Below, piece by piece: positions 44,322-55,900 of a DNA stretch of 64,000 bases. The position numbers and the translations under genes are program-made. Each line of letters opens with the position of its first letter. Within the stretch, counting starts at the first letter, position 1. Below the pieces are notes generated by a model, which had not been told where the DNA came from, ran no database searches, and was given only the letters and a program-made list of their open reading frames with translations. This stretch comes from Pectinophora gossypiella (Eukaryota > Arthropoda > Insecta > Lepidoptera > Gelechiidae): positions 10,084,604 to 10,148,603 of the forward strand of contig NC_065404.1 of assembly GCF_024362695.1 (NCBI RefSeq), written 5' to 3'.

Positions 44322-47228
44322 TTAAGCGAGTTTCGAAGTAGCGTAATCGCGAGCAATTTTCTTAGCTTCTTGTAAACATTTTAGATTACTTCCAGAAGCT
44401 TGTGCGGATTCAGCTTTTCCACCTCCTTTTCCTTTCATAACAGGCACAACAGCCTGTACCCATTCAGAAGCCAGAAGGCCTTTATCCACTGCACTTTTAG
44501 GTACAGCAGCTAGACAATATATTTTATTAGTTTCATCATCAACAGAAAAAAACATAGCTGCTGCATTAGGGCATAGTTGTTTCACTTGCTTTAAAGCACC
44601 ATCCAGAGCTTTTGTATTGCCATATGCTTTTAATTCAGCAATGATTATGTTCGAATTTCTTTCCTCAAGGCACAATTCTTTCGCTTTCTCAATAACTTGA
44701 TTTATAGTTTCAGCCCTAGTAGCTCTCTCCTTATCATCAAGCTGCTTTTTAAGATTTTTAAGTGTAGTTCTTAGTTCGTCTTTTTTCCAATAAGATATTT
44801 GAGCATGAGAGATATCATTTGTAAGATCCACAATTTTCTTAACTACATCCTTTTGATTTATCTTGTCGCCTTGTTCTTTGATAAAATTAGTGAGGTTATT
44901 AACTTCATTTTCAAGAACATTCAACTTATTTACAGCTTTTATTGCCTCAGGGCCAGTTAAGGCTACAATTCTTCGAATACCTTTTGCAATGCCTTCTTCA
45001 CTAACAATGACATATTCACCAATGTGTCCTGTTTGGTGTAAATGAGATCCACCACAAAATTCCACAGAAGTCTCAAAACCATTAGGACCATCAGGATTTT
45101 TCTCAAGTTCTTCAACTGGTATGCCGACAGACACCACACGGACTGGATCTGGATAGTGCTCATCAAACATGGCTCTTAGTCCATTTATCTTTTTGGCGTC
45201 ACTTAATTTAGTGTACCTAGCATAAACAGTTTTATTGTCATTGATAATCTTTTTAATTTGATCCTCTGTGTCCTTTATTTGCTTTGTAGTCATGGGGCCT
45301 TTATTTGTAAAGTCAAACCTTAGACGATCTGGCATTACAAGAGATCCGCGCTGATCTGAGTCATTTCCAAGTACTTTTCGTAATACATTGTTAAGTACAT
45401 GGGTACCTGTGTGATTATTCATCACAAGTCTTCTTCTTTCAGTATCAATGTGCAATGATAAAGTATCACCAATTTTAAGTGTGCCCTCAACAACAATACC
45501 AGTATGAAGCACATATCCACCTTTAACTTGTACATTTTTAACAGTAAATTCAACACTTTCGTCATTAGTTTTCAACATATAACCTTCATCAAATATCTGG
45601 CCACCTTGCTCAGCATAGAAGTTAGAGCGGTCTAATATAATCCCACATTCTTCTCCTGTCTTTACTTCATTTACAAATTGTTTGTTCTGCCTTAAAGCAA
45701 GAATTGTAGCAGTAACTGGAGCAAAGTTGTAAACTGTATCTTTATCAGTTGATGTAGCTACATAGTTATATTTAGGAGAATCATCGGTAACTGGTACTTT
45801 AGTCTCTTGCAGATGGCTGATGGCATGGATGTCTAATGCCAATACATCTTCCTGTCCCGCTGCTTTTCCTTGGGAAGCTAACAAGGATTCTGCCTTAGCC
45901 TTTTCATAAGTAACCATATCAATGGTCAAACCCTTTTCTTCACACATTAATTGTGTGAGATCAATTGGGAAACCATAAGTATCATAAAGGCGCCATGCAA
46001 CGTCGCCTGGCACTACTTTGGAATTATTAAGCTTCTCTATTGTCCTGTTAAGCAAATTTCGTCCTCGTGTTAATGTCTTTAAAAATTGAATTTCTTCTTC
46101 ATTAATGGTCTGAATAATAGAATCTGGGTCTTTTTTAATTTCTGGAAATACATCTCCTAAAATTTCAACAACAGTGTGTACCAAGGATGCAAAGAAGCCT
46201 GGTTTAGCATTTAGTTTTTCAGAAGCATATCTTACAGCTCTTCTTAAGATTCTGCGGAGTACATATCCTCGGCCTGTATTATCTGGGCAGCCACCATCTG
46301 ATAATGCAATGGTCAAAGTTCTTGCATGATCAGCCAGAACTCGATATGCCATATCAATACCATCACTGTCCTCGGCCCCTACTTTTCCAGAGTAAGGCCG
46401 CACACCAGTACCATTTTCAATAGCTTTAAACAAAGGCATAAATAAATCTGTATCATAATTTGCTCTTTTATTTTGAATGACTGAAACTAGTCTTTCCAGG
46501 CCCAGCCCACAATCAATGTGCTTTTTGGGTAATAATTTCAAGGAACCATCACTTTCTCTGTTGAATTGTATGAACACCAAATTCCAAATTTCCAATACAT
46601 CAGGATCATCCATGTTCACAAGATGTGCTGCTTCCCTTCCTCCAATTCTATCAAAATGTAATTCAGAGCATGGCCCACAAGGACCTGTCTCTCCCATTTC
46701 CCAGAAATTATCTTTCATGCTTCCAGGCAAGACATGAGACTCTGGTACTCCTAAATTCAACCAAATGTTCTTGCATTCCAAGTCTGGTTCCAGCCCAGAT
46801 GCAGAATCTCCACCAAAATAAGTGACATATAATCTATCAGCTGGTAGTTTGAACACCTCTGTCAAAAGTTCCCAAGCCCAAGCACATATCTCTTTTTTGA
46901 AATAATCACCAAAGGACCAGTTTCCCATCATTTCAAAGAAGGTGTGATGGTATACATCCTTTCCAACATCATCCAAGTCATTATGCTTACCACCAGCTCT
47001 AATACATTTCTGTGTGTTGACCACCCTCACATATTGAGCCATGTCTGAATTTGGATCAACAGACCCTAAAAAGATTGGTTTAAATTGATTCATGCCAGCA
47101 TTGGCAAAGAGTAATGTTGGATCATCCAGAGGTATAGTTGATGAGGAATGGACATATTTATGACCTTTATTGATAAAGAAATCAATAAAAGCCTTGCGGA
47201 TTTGGCTTCCAGACATAGAAGTATCCAT
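44322..47228 (-). CDS. AARS1: Alanyl-tRNA synthetase, cytoplasmic
   Basis: An uninterrupted frame of 968 residues, the usual length of the animal cytoplasmic enzyme. It charges tRNA-Ala with alanine. The class II catalytic domain is N-terminal (IRKAFIDFFINKGHKYVHSS, NAGMNQFKPIFLG, THTFFEMMGNWSFGDYF-like motif 2). The tRNA-binding region follows, with GRGYVLRRILRRAVRY. The editing domain that clears mischarged Ser and Gly has the zinc/catalytic set HTGTH (about 606-610) and CGGSH (Cys about 725). The C-Ala domain ends ...ARDYATSKLA. I start at 47228 (MDTSMSGSQ): an ATG 21 nt upstream lies before a good splice acceptor (GTTACAG), so it belongs to a 5' UTR intron. A poly(A) signal (TTTATT on plus) is at 44142. 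There is no mitochondrial presequence. Confidence 0.96.
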   Translation of the reverse strand: MDTSMSGSQIRKAFIDFFINKGHKYVHSSSTIPLDDPTLLFANAGMNQFKPIFLGSVDPNSDMAQYVRVVNTQKCIRAGGKHNDLDDVGKDVYHHTFFEMMGNWSFGDYFKKEICAWAWELLTEVFKLPADRLYVTYFGGDSASGLEPDLECKNIWLNLGVPESHVLPGSMKDNFWEMGETGPCGPCSELHFDRIGGREAAHLVNMDDPDVLEIWNLVFIQFNRESDGSLKLLPKKHIDCGLGLERLVSVIQNKRANYDTDLFMPLFKAIENGTGVRPYSGKVGAEDSDGIDMAYRVLADHARTLTIALSDGGCPDNTGRGYVLRRILRRAVRYASEKLNAKPGFFASLVHTVVEILGDVFPEIKKDPDSIIQTINEEEIQFLKTLTRGRNLLNRTIEKLNNSKVVPGDVAWRLYDTYGFPIDLTQLMCEEKGLTIDMVTYEKAKAESLLASQGKAAGQEDVLALDIHAISHLQETKVPVTDDSPKYNYVATSTDKDTVYNFAPVTATILALRQNKQFVNEVKTGEECGIILDRSNFYAEQGGQIFDEGYMLKTNDESVEFTVKNVQVKGGYVLHTGIVVEGTLKIGDTLSLHIDTERRRLVMNNHTGTHVLNNVLRKVLGNDSDQRGSLVMPDRLRFDFTNKGPMTTKQIKDTEDQIKKIINDNKTVYARYTKLSDAKKINGLRAMFDEHYPDPVRVVSVGIPVEELEKNPDGPNGFETSVEFCGGSHLHQTGHIGEYVIVSEEGIAKGIRRIVALTGPEAIKAVNKLNVLENEVNNLTNFIKEQGDKINQKDVVKKIVDLTNDISHAQISYWKKDELRTTLKNLKKQLDDKERATRAETINQVIEKAKELCLEERNSNIIIAELKAYGNTKALDGALKQVKQLCPNAAAMFFSVDDETNKIYCLAAVPKSAVDKGLLASEWVQAVVPVMKGKGGGKAESAQASGSNLKCLQEAKKIARDYATSKLA

Positions 47229-47840
47229 TCTTAGAAGAATCTGTAACAATCAATGATGTTCCATGATATTCTTATTGCATCATGTTAAGTACCTACCTAC
47301 CTAGTAACTTCCTCATTTTAAGTTGTAACACAACAGATTAAATAAAACTATTTTGATTAAAACTACAAAAACAACGAATGCAAAAAAATATAATGAACGT
47401 ATGCAAATAATTAATTCAAGTACTACCTACCAACAATTTAGGTACCATATGGAAAGGTGAACTGGATAAGTGTGTAATATAATAACTATATTTTTTCTTG
47501 TTTTCGAGTACGTACTTACGTAAGGAACGTTTATTTGCAATTACTGGACGTGTTTTTATCATTTCTTAGTTTGCTATCTAACAACTACATAATGAAAAGA
47601 AATTTATCAGTGAAAGGATAGAAATGTAGTGTCAATAAAAATACTGAGTACAAACCTTTTTTCCCTTCGTTGGTATCAAATATTAAATAACTGAGAAAAT
47701 AACTTCTGCCAGTACGTATTACAATACAATACTATGCTTATCAAAGGAAATATTTGGAAATGTGAAACAGCGCACGTGTACAACCGGCCGCAACTATATT
47801 CCACGTCTGACTCTGAATATCTGATTCACTTTCATGATAG

Positions 47841-48251
47841 TTTTTTTTTTTTTTTTTTTGGTTTGGTTTTCCCCGAAGGGTAAGGCAAAGGGAACTATGC
47901 CCATACAGCCATGTCTGACGTATTTTTTTTTCTTGATGATTAATGAAATGATGAAAGGTGATGATGATGAAACCTAAGCCCCCACCCTCGGAGTAGACTC
48001 CTACTCCGAACCCCAAACGAATTAACTCAAAAGTCCGCATAAACTTTTGAGTTATGAAGCGGCTTCCTGACACGAAGCGAAAATAGGCAGATACACTTTG
48101 TTTATTGAATACTCCAATATAATAACACTCGCGAATGTCTTCCGACTAACTTAATGCGATCATTAACCACAAAACACCACTTCGTATTAATTATTTAGAT
48201 TATTCAATGAAGAAAGCAACTGTCCCGTTCCCGCCTCCCGCCAAAAAACTC
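47841..48251 (-). mobile_element. SINE-like retroposon, copy 2, with target duplication
   Basis: It has the same sequence as the copies at 12945 and 58021 but lies on the minus strand, with a T run (A tail) at 47841-47859. CTTTCATGATAG at 47829-47840 and 48252-48263 is a 12-bp target-site duplication. It lies between the divergent genes AARS and mTERF3. Confidence 0.85.
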
Positions 48252-48416
48252 CTTTCATGATAGGATAGAAACAGTTTGAGTTGAGAGATATTTCATCTAT
48301 CAATCGTCAATCATGATTAAGGGTAAAAATAAAAATCGACCTTATTATTATAGCACTGTGATCGTTATTTGTAACCTCGTATTTTGATTGACGGAATACC
48401 GTGGCATAACCACGAA

Positions 48417-48610
48417 TGCGGAATTTTGAGTTAATTCGTTTTGGGTTCGGAGTAGGTATCTGCTCCGAGGATAGGGGATTTCATCATTCATCGTCATCAC
48501 CTTTCATCATTTCATTAATCATCATCAAGAAACAAAAATATTAGACTTGGCTGTATGGACTTCGTTCCCATTGCCTTGCCCTTCGGGAAAAACCTCAGAG
48601 AAAACCAACC
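48417..48610 (+). mobile_element. SINE-like retroposon, copy 3, truncated and diverged
   Basis: GAGTTAATTCGTTTTGGGTT, GCTCCGAGGATAGGGG and GCCTTGCCCTTCGGGAAAAA match the second half of the family with several changes. The 5' half is missing. It lies about 140 bp upstream of the mTERF3 start codon. Confidence 0.7.
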
Positions 48611-48749
48611 AACCAATAAAAAGTAACTGGACTAACTGGAACATAACCTAAAGTAGTATAAAATTAAATTGTTTATATTTTTTATAGCATTTTATTTCAA
48701 AGAAAGATTTTAGATTTCCTATCTTTGACATTATAGCATATTTGATAAC

Positions 48750-49956
48750 ATGCAGTTATCTAGAACGGCTGTGAAAATATTGTTAGCCACAAACAGACAT
48801 ATACATAGGAATATTTGTAGTGGCGTACAAAATTTCAATGTACCAAACACAATAATAATTCATGGAGAGTCCAGTCAAGGAACATACCACAGTGTTTTAG
48901 ACAAAGTGGATGCAGATATCTCTACAATTACACCACATTTTCCTCCGTCTTTTAATTTGGCCGCATATGTGAATTCTTCAGAAAGCTTACAAAACTTATT
49001 GAAACTGAATGTGAATTTAAGTAAAATTGAAAAAAAGCCCTATGTAGCTGAGAAAATACTAAAACTAGATTTTGAGAAAGATATTAAAGGACATATTTTT
49101 TTTCTAAATGACTATGTGGATGCAGAAGCCTTAGGCGAATTTATTACCAAAAATCCATTAATTCTGTGTCAACCACTTGAAGATCTAGAAGTTAGAATTA
49201 ACTATTTGAAGTCAAAATGTTTTTCCAATATTCAGATTAGAAGAATTATTTCGAAGAATCCATTTTGGTTAATGTTCAGGTATGCAACTTATACTTGTTA
49301 ATAAATATTGTTAGAAATGTAGAAAATACAAATAGATACCTATATGCCTATTATTTATTTTTTCAGTACAAAACGCATTGACAAGAGATTGGGGTACTTT
49401 CAGGGGAAATTTACTTTATCAGGAGAAGAAGTCAGACTTCTTTCAACAAAACAGCCGAAAATTATAACTTATAATCTCCATCATATTAATACAAATACAT
49501 TTGTTATTAAAGAAGAGATGGGATTTGAAGATAACGAAATTAAACAAATGATATTAAACAAACCTAAATTGTGGATGATTGGTAAGTCATGGTAACTAGT
49601 TACTGAAATGAATTAATATATTTATTTTATATTGTACTAGGTAGTTTCTTATCTCATAAATAAAACTATTTGTTTCAGATCAAAAATGTTTATTGGAAAG
49701 GTTTAATTATTTTCATAATGTAATGAAAATACCACATTCTATGTTGCTGCAATTTCCAGAAGTGTTGTTGTGTAGAAACTTTAGAGTGAAACAAAGACAT
49801 TTGTTTTTACAGAAACTAGGGAGAGACCAATTTGACCCAACAAAAGAAAATTATGTTCCAATTAAAGCTTTAGTTGAAAAGACAGATATAGAATTTTGTA
49901 GAAATTATGCAAAGTGTAATATTGATGATTTTAATGTTTTCTTAAAAACACTTTGA
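48750..49956 (+). CDS. mTerf3: Mitochondrial transcription termination factor 3
   Basis: Exons 48750-49279, 49367-49581 and 49679-49956 join in frame to 340 residues. The N-terminus (MQLSRTAVKILLATNRHIHR) is basic and suits mitochondrial import. The rest is a solenoid of mTERF repeats with Leu/Pro-rich spacing: NLAAYVNSSESLQNLLKLNV, LDFEKDIKGHIFFLNDYV, FITKNPLIL, IRRIISKNPFWLMF, LSTKQPKIITYNL, MILNKPKLWMI and FNYFHNVMKIPHSMLLQFPE. The ending DFNVFLKTL is the conserved mTERF3 tail. The protein acts in the matrix as a regulator of mitochondrial transcription and of ribosome assembly in animals. It is divergent from AARS; its stop is 6 bp from the stop of convergent ERGIC3. Confidence 0.93.
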
Positions 49957-49962
49957 ATTTAG

Positions 49963-52900
49963 TTATCCAGCTTTGCCTAAAGAGACTTTATTTCCAAAAG
50001 CATTCAATGAATGGTATAAAAGAGTGTCTAGAATTCCAGCCACTGTAAATACTCCACCTATTATTGCACAAATGTTTGTAGCTAAATGACCAATAGACCT
50101 GAAACAGATTAGATAAAATATTGTTACATCCCGGTTACATCTATGTATGCAATAATGTTTGTTTGCTCTTTAAACTATATATATTAAAATTATTAATAAC
50201 TCACCTTTCTTTTTCTGTGTATTTAACCATTAAAGGAGATAATTCATAGCTAAAGAATGCCCCTGGCATGCCAGACTCTGAATTAATATTTGCAACAGAT
50301 TTTTGGTGTCTGGTCACTGAAAATTGGTTTGTGTGTAAAACAGTCTTGTCTAATTTTACATACATTGTAGGGACTATTTTAATATAATACTGGAACATGA
50401 CTGCACCTGTAATTAGACAATTATGTAAAAATATAACCATACCTATATTTGTTACCTTGTATTGTTTTGGGGAAAGGCGAAGCTGTCTGTCCAGCCATAA
50501 AATATAACCAATGAGTTATAGAACAATAGCATACCATACCCGATTATTTAAAATCAGATTCGTGAGGACTAAGTTGAGAATCAAAAATTACTGGATTGTC
50601 GGATTTCTTTTTGAAAGGTTTGTTCATGTGTCCTTGGAAAGTTTTGTTTTGCCTGCACTGTGCCTCCTACCTATGGTATTAAAATTTTTGAAACTAGACA
50701 AAACCAATATGAAAAAAAAAACCAATCGTTTCTTTTGTTCATACTTATATGTAAGTAACACAGTTATCCAGTTATATAAAATAGTAAACTTGTCAAACAT
50801 TTTTTATTAATAACTGTGTTTAAAAATATTTTTTTAACAAACAATAACCGACTTCAAACGCAAAACTAAAAAGCAATAAATAAATTTACTTCGCACAAAG
50901 TATAATTCTGAGCTATAACGACTATAACAATCCCTGAACAGCATGATGTCGTGCTGTAATGGTATTCTTTTGTAAATTGATGATTTGATCATCATTAAAC
51001 ACTCTAAACTATGAGGCTGGCATAACCACCAAGAGTGGCTCAAGCCTCGAAAAAAATTAGATTAAAAAAAAAAATAATTCTGAACTCGGTGCCAAGTAAA
51101 TGCTACAACGAGGTACCAATTCTAATATATTTTTCAAATACTGATTGTTTTGTGATTTTTTGTTGGACATTGTTTTGTAATTGCTTTGATATAGGTATTT
51201 AGCAATATTGTGTGTACTGACCTTAAAGTCAAGGTCATTGACCTTATTCCCTTATTTTTCACAAATATAGTCTAGGTCAGATACTTTGATACTTATCCAA
51301 AAACAGAAATATTATGATTATATCAACTTTATGCAGTAAAATTTCGATTTCAGTGACTTCAAAGGTCAAGGTCACCTATCCAAAATAAAAAATATTCCCA
51401 TAATAGGGGAAAACACGGGTGACCTTAGATAACCTTGGGAGATCACTGACCTTAAAGTCAAGATCATTGACATTATTCTTCACAGATATAGTGTAGGTCA
51501 AGGTCATAAAGGTCAAGGTAACGTATCCAAAATTAGAAATATTACCATTATATCAACTTTATGCAGTAAACTTTCGATTTCAGTGACCTCAAAGGTCAAG
51601 GTCACTTATCCAAAATCAAAAATATTCCCATAACATCAACTTTATGTAGTAAACCTTCAAAATCAGTGACCTTTAAAGGTCTTCATCGCCGCCTCTCAGC
51701 CCTTCGGGCCTCGATGGTCACAAGTAACCTAGCGAATTTCTGTGCTCGCTTCGCTCGCACCCGTTACCGCGGTCGTTTCGAAGCAGTTTTCCGGCCTCGA
51801 TCACACAAGCGAGTTGGTGTGGCTGCCGCCGCACTCTCTCTTCGTTCGCTTGATTTTTTTTAGCGACAGGGACAATTTGGCGAGCATCTATAGCCCTGTA
51901 GTAAGTAATCCCGCGCCTTCCTAATCCGGGATATGTCGGAGGGAGGCCTCGCACGTCGGAAACGTGCAGCGTCATTGGGGAGTACACGTAAAGTGTTCTG
52001 TCTGTACATGTACTCTCCCATGTACCATTTTATCTTCGTGTCGCTGCGGCACGTTCTGCAGTGCCGCTTCAATTCCAGCCACTGCCGCTCAATGGTGTTT
52101 GTGTGGACTTTTACGTCTACATTCGGTGTGTTTGCAATCGGCACTCCAAGAGCGGCATTAACTGGAATCTGCACTGAGCCATTCACAAACTCTCGACTGT
52201 GGTTCACATTGGAATGACCGCGCATGCCTAGCCTTAAATGTACTCTAGAGTCTTGTTCCACATTGTTCGCAATAATGCGATTCAATATGATTTTTTTTGT
52301 GAGGCGACTTATGCAGCCGAAAGCTCACGTCTGACTCCGAAGGATGCGGCCGCGGTGATATTCCGCCGTATAAAGATGGGTTTCATCCATCTCGACCACA
52401 TCACCAGGGCCCCCAATTTTAAGTCGGTCGTGGGCTTCAGCCACCTCGCAGACCTCACGAAGGAAATGATAGATTTGGATGGCCGCCTTTTTTGTCACCC
52501 CCACCCACATCCAGCTAGAGCGGCTTGGGTCACCTTATCTCTCCTCAAAAAATGTAAAATTAGCCTTAAGGTGGCTAAAATTGGAATTTGACTTCTTTCA
52601 AAGAAGGTGTTTTTGAGAGGAGATAAGATAACCCTGCACGTTCTGACTCCGCACCTCCATCGGAAGCCAAGTTTATAAGACGAAGCAGAGTCGCGATTAA
52701 GTTGCCTCGCCCTACCGCAATTCGGACATCTTGGGGCAGAACGCCGTATTAAAAGCCACGCAAAGGCGGCTTTAATGGCGTCTTGCTCAGTATTAATTGT
52801 GGCGCCGAAATTCCATAATGAGAAATTACGGGCCACAATTAAATCCAAATAAGGACGATCGTCCATTTAAAAAAAAAGAATCAACAATAACAACAACAAT

Positions 52901-55900
52901 AACAATTAACAACAATAACAATCGGGAACAACGCAAACAACAGCAATATACCAACAACCACAAGAAGCGCACGAATGTTCGGTTACTTTTGAGGATATGG
53001 TAAATAATATCATTGCAACTTCGCGCACTTACATCAACTTTTGTATTATCGTGGCAAAAAAATACCTGTAAAAAAAAATTACGCGCGGGCACCGTGCCCG
53101 CGCGTGTCGGTGCAATAGGTTTGCTAGGCAGTAGGATGTCTCCCTGATAAGGAGCAGTTTTCAAAGATGACGTTGCGATCACACCCCTATACATAATTTT
53201 TACCCCCGAGACATTTTCTGGAGAAACAAAATTTTGTATGGCGGCCATCTTGTTCTTTCGCCATTTTGTTTTTTTTTCACTGGCCATTAAATTCGACCAA
53301 GATTTAAATAGGTTTCGTGAAAGAAAAAAAATGGTTCAGGTGCGATAGTTTCGCCAGGCCGTAGGGTGTCACCCTGATGCGGAGCAGTTTTAGAAAATCC
53401 ATACTCTACATGACGTTTCGTTCACAACCCGGATATATATTTTATACCCCCCGAGACATTTTCTGGAAAAACAAAATTTTGTATGGCGGCCATCTTGTTT
53501 TTCCGCCATTTTCTTTTTCACCGGCGATTGGATTTTATCAAGATTTAAATACGTTTCGTGAAAGAAAAATTGCTCCAGGTTGTATAGTTTTGCCAGGCCA
53601 TAGGGTAGACACCCTGATGCTGACCAGATTCCGAAGGTCTGGAAGTTTTCCCGGAGCCTAGACACCGATCCGACTAATTTGACCTTACAAACGCACTAGT
53701 CCCCCTACGATTTTTGAAAATTCCCCTCGTATTCTCTGGTCTGGCATCATCAGACCCCGACTTCCTTGACATGGCACCACCTTGGGAATATCTCCTTTCG
53801 AACAAAAAAAGAATTATCAAAATCGGTTCATATACGATGAAGTTATCCCCGAAAAAACATAAAAAAAATTAAAAATACGGTCGAATTGAGAACTTCCTCC
53901 TTTTTTGAAGTCGGTAAAAAAGGACAAAAGTACTAAGTACTTTTGAGTTTTTTGCTTATATGTCAAAAAATATGCATTTCAGATTTCAGACATTGATTTA
54001 CCACTACGTAGATGCAGCGCTTGATACAAAAATGCGGCGAAAACTTGGAGCGTGTTTAGCTATACATTCGTACACAGCGGTATATACATTCTATATTAAG
54101 CAAAATTAAAAATTTTGGAAAAACCCACGACGGTAAAAATATCATCGAAAAAGAATAAAATAACTCAAAACCCCCGACTTAACCCAATTATTATGTAACG
54201 AAATATTATATTAGACTTAAAAATACTTTCTAAAAAAGAGTTGATATCTCGAGACATCGGTAATAGATATACTTAAGTACCTAAACAATGAATATGGATG
54301 TTTACAGTTTTTTCCTAACGTGTCTGTTTCTCGAAGATATACTTAAATGTAGCGATAATAATTTTACCATAATACATAACCGAGGAATATCCGTCGGGGG
54401 CTGCCTTTTCTATATGAAATTTCAACAGAAATTTAATCATACTCATAAGTGTATTTTATGTCGTCGTTAAACATCTACAATTCTTCAATAATTGTATTCA
54501 CGTCACTAGAAAAACTTTAGCTGGGTTAATGGCAGCCCCCGACGGATATTCCTCGGTTATGTATTATGGTAAAATTATTATCGCTACATTTAAGTATATC
54601 TTCGAGAAACAGACACGTTAGGAAAAAACTGTAAACATCCATATTCATTGTTTAGGTACTTAAGTATATCTATTACCGATGTCTCGAGATATCAACTCTT
54701 TTTTAGAAAGTATTTTTAAGTCTAATATAATATTTCGTTACATAATAATTGGGTTAAGTCGGGGGTTTTGAGTTATTTTATTCTTTTTCGATGATATTTT
54801 TACCGTCGTGGGTTTTTCCAAAATTTTTAATTTTGCTTAATTTTATTTCAGACTTTTTAGAGAGCATATACGAATTATAATCTATATAATGTGTAGGTAA
54901 GATCTCGCAAAACAATAAGTGTGATTCATCCTACCACATAATATTAAGTCCCTTATTATATATTATACAGTTGCTTTCTGTTTAAAGTTACCTCTATAAC
55001 ACTCATCTGAGAACATGCACCAATCACCCACGAACTCATTCCTGAAATCCGCATTGAAATCAGACAATACGTTTTAATTTTAATAATATTGCAATATAAA
55101 CGTTTCACACTAATATAGCAGCGCCTCCTAGTGAGTTAATATCATAAGACTTATCTTAGACCATGCACCATTCAACTACGAACCCATTGCTGAAAACCGC
55201 ATTGAAATTGGACAATTCGTTTTAATATTATTGCAATACTATTTTTCACTAATATTGTAGCACCCTCTAGAAAGACGTAATTTTTATATTATTTGGGAAC
55301 ATGCAATAAGCTACCACGTACACATTGCCGAAAACAGAATTTATTGTAATCGGACATTTCGTTTTGATTATATTGCAACATTGTTTTGCACTAATATTGT
55401 GGCACCCCCTAGTGAGTTACAGCCATGACACCTGTCTAAGAACATGAACTCATCAAACACAATCCCGTTATTGAAAACCGCCTCAAAATCGGATCATTAG
55501 TTTAAAAGATAGGTGGTAACATTACTTTGCACAAACGCACACACAAACATCTCTCACCCTAAACGCATATACCTGCTCCGTTCCGTCGTGGGTAATAAAT
55601 GTAATTAAAATTATACTAACCGTAATTAACAACACTTTGCTTTACTTAATACATAACATACATAAACTGCCTATATACGTCCCACTGCTGGGCACAGGCC
55701 TCCCCTCAATCAACCGGAGGGGGTATGGAGCATACTCCACCACGCTGCTCCACTGCGGGTTGGTGGAGGTATTTTTACGGCTAATAGCCGGGACCAACGG
55801 CTTAACGTGCCCTCCGAAGCACGGAATCATCTTACTTTTTCGGACAGTCAGGTGATTCAAGCCTGAAAAGTCCTTACCAAACAAAGGATAGTCTCACAAA

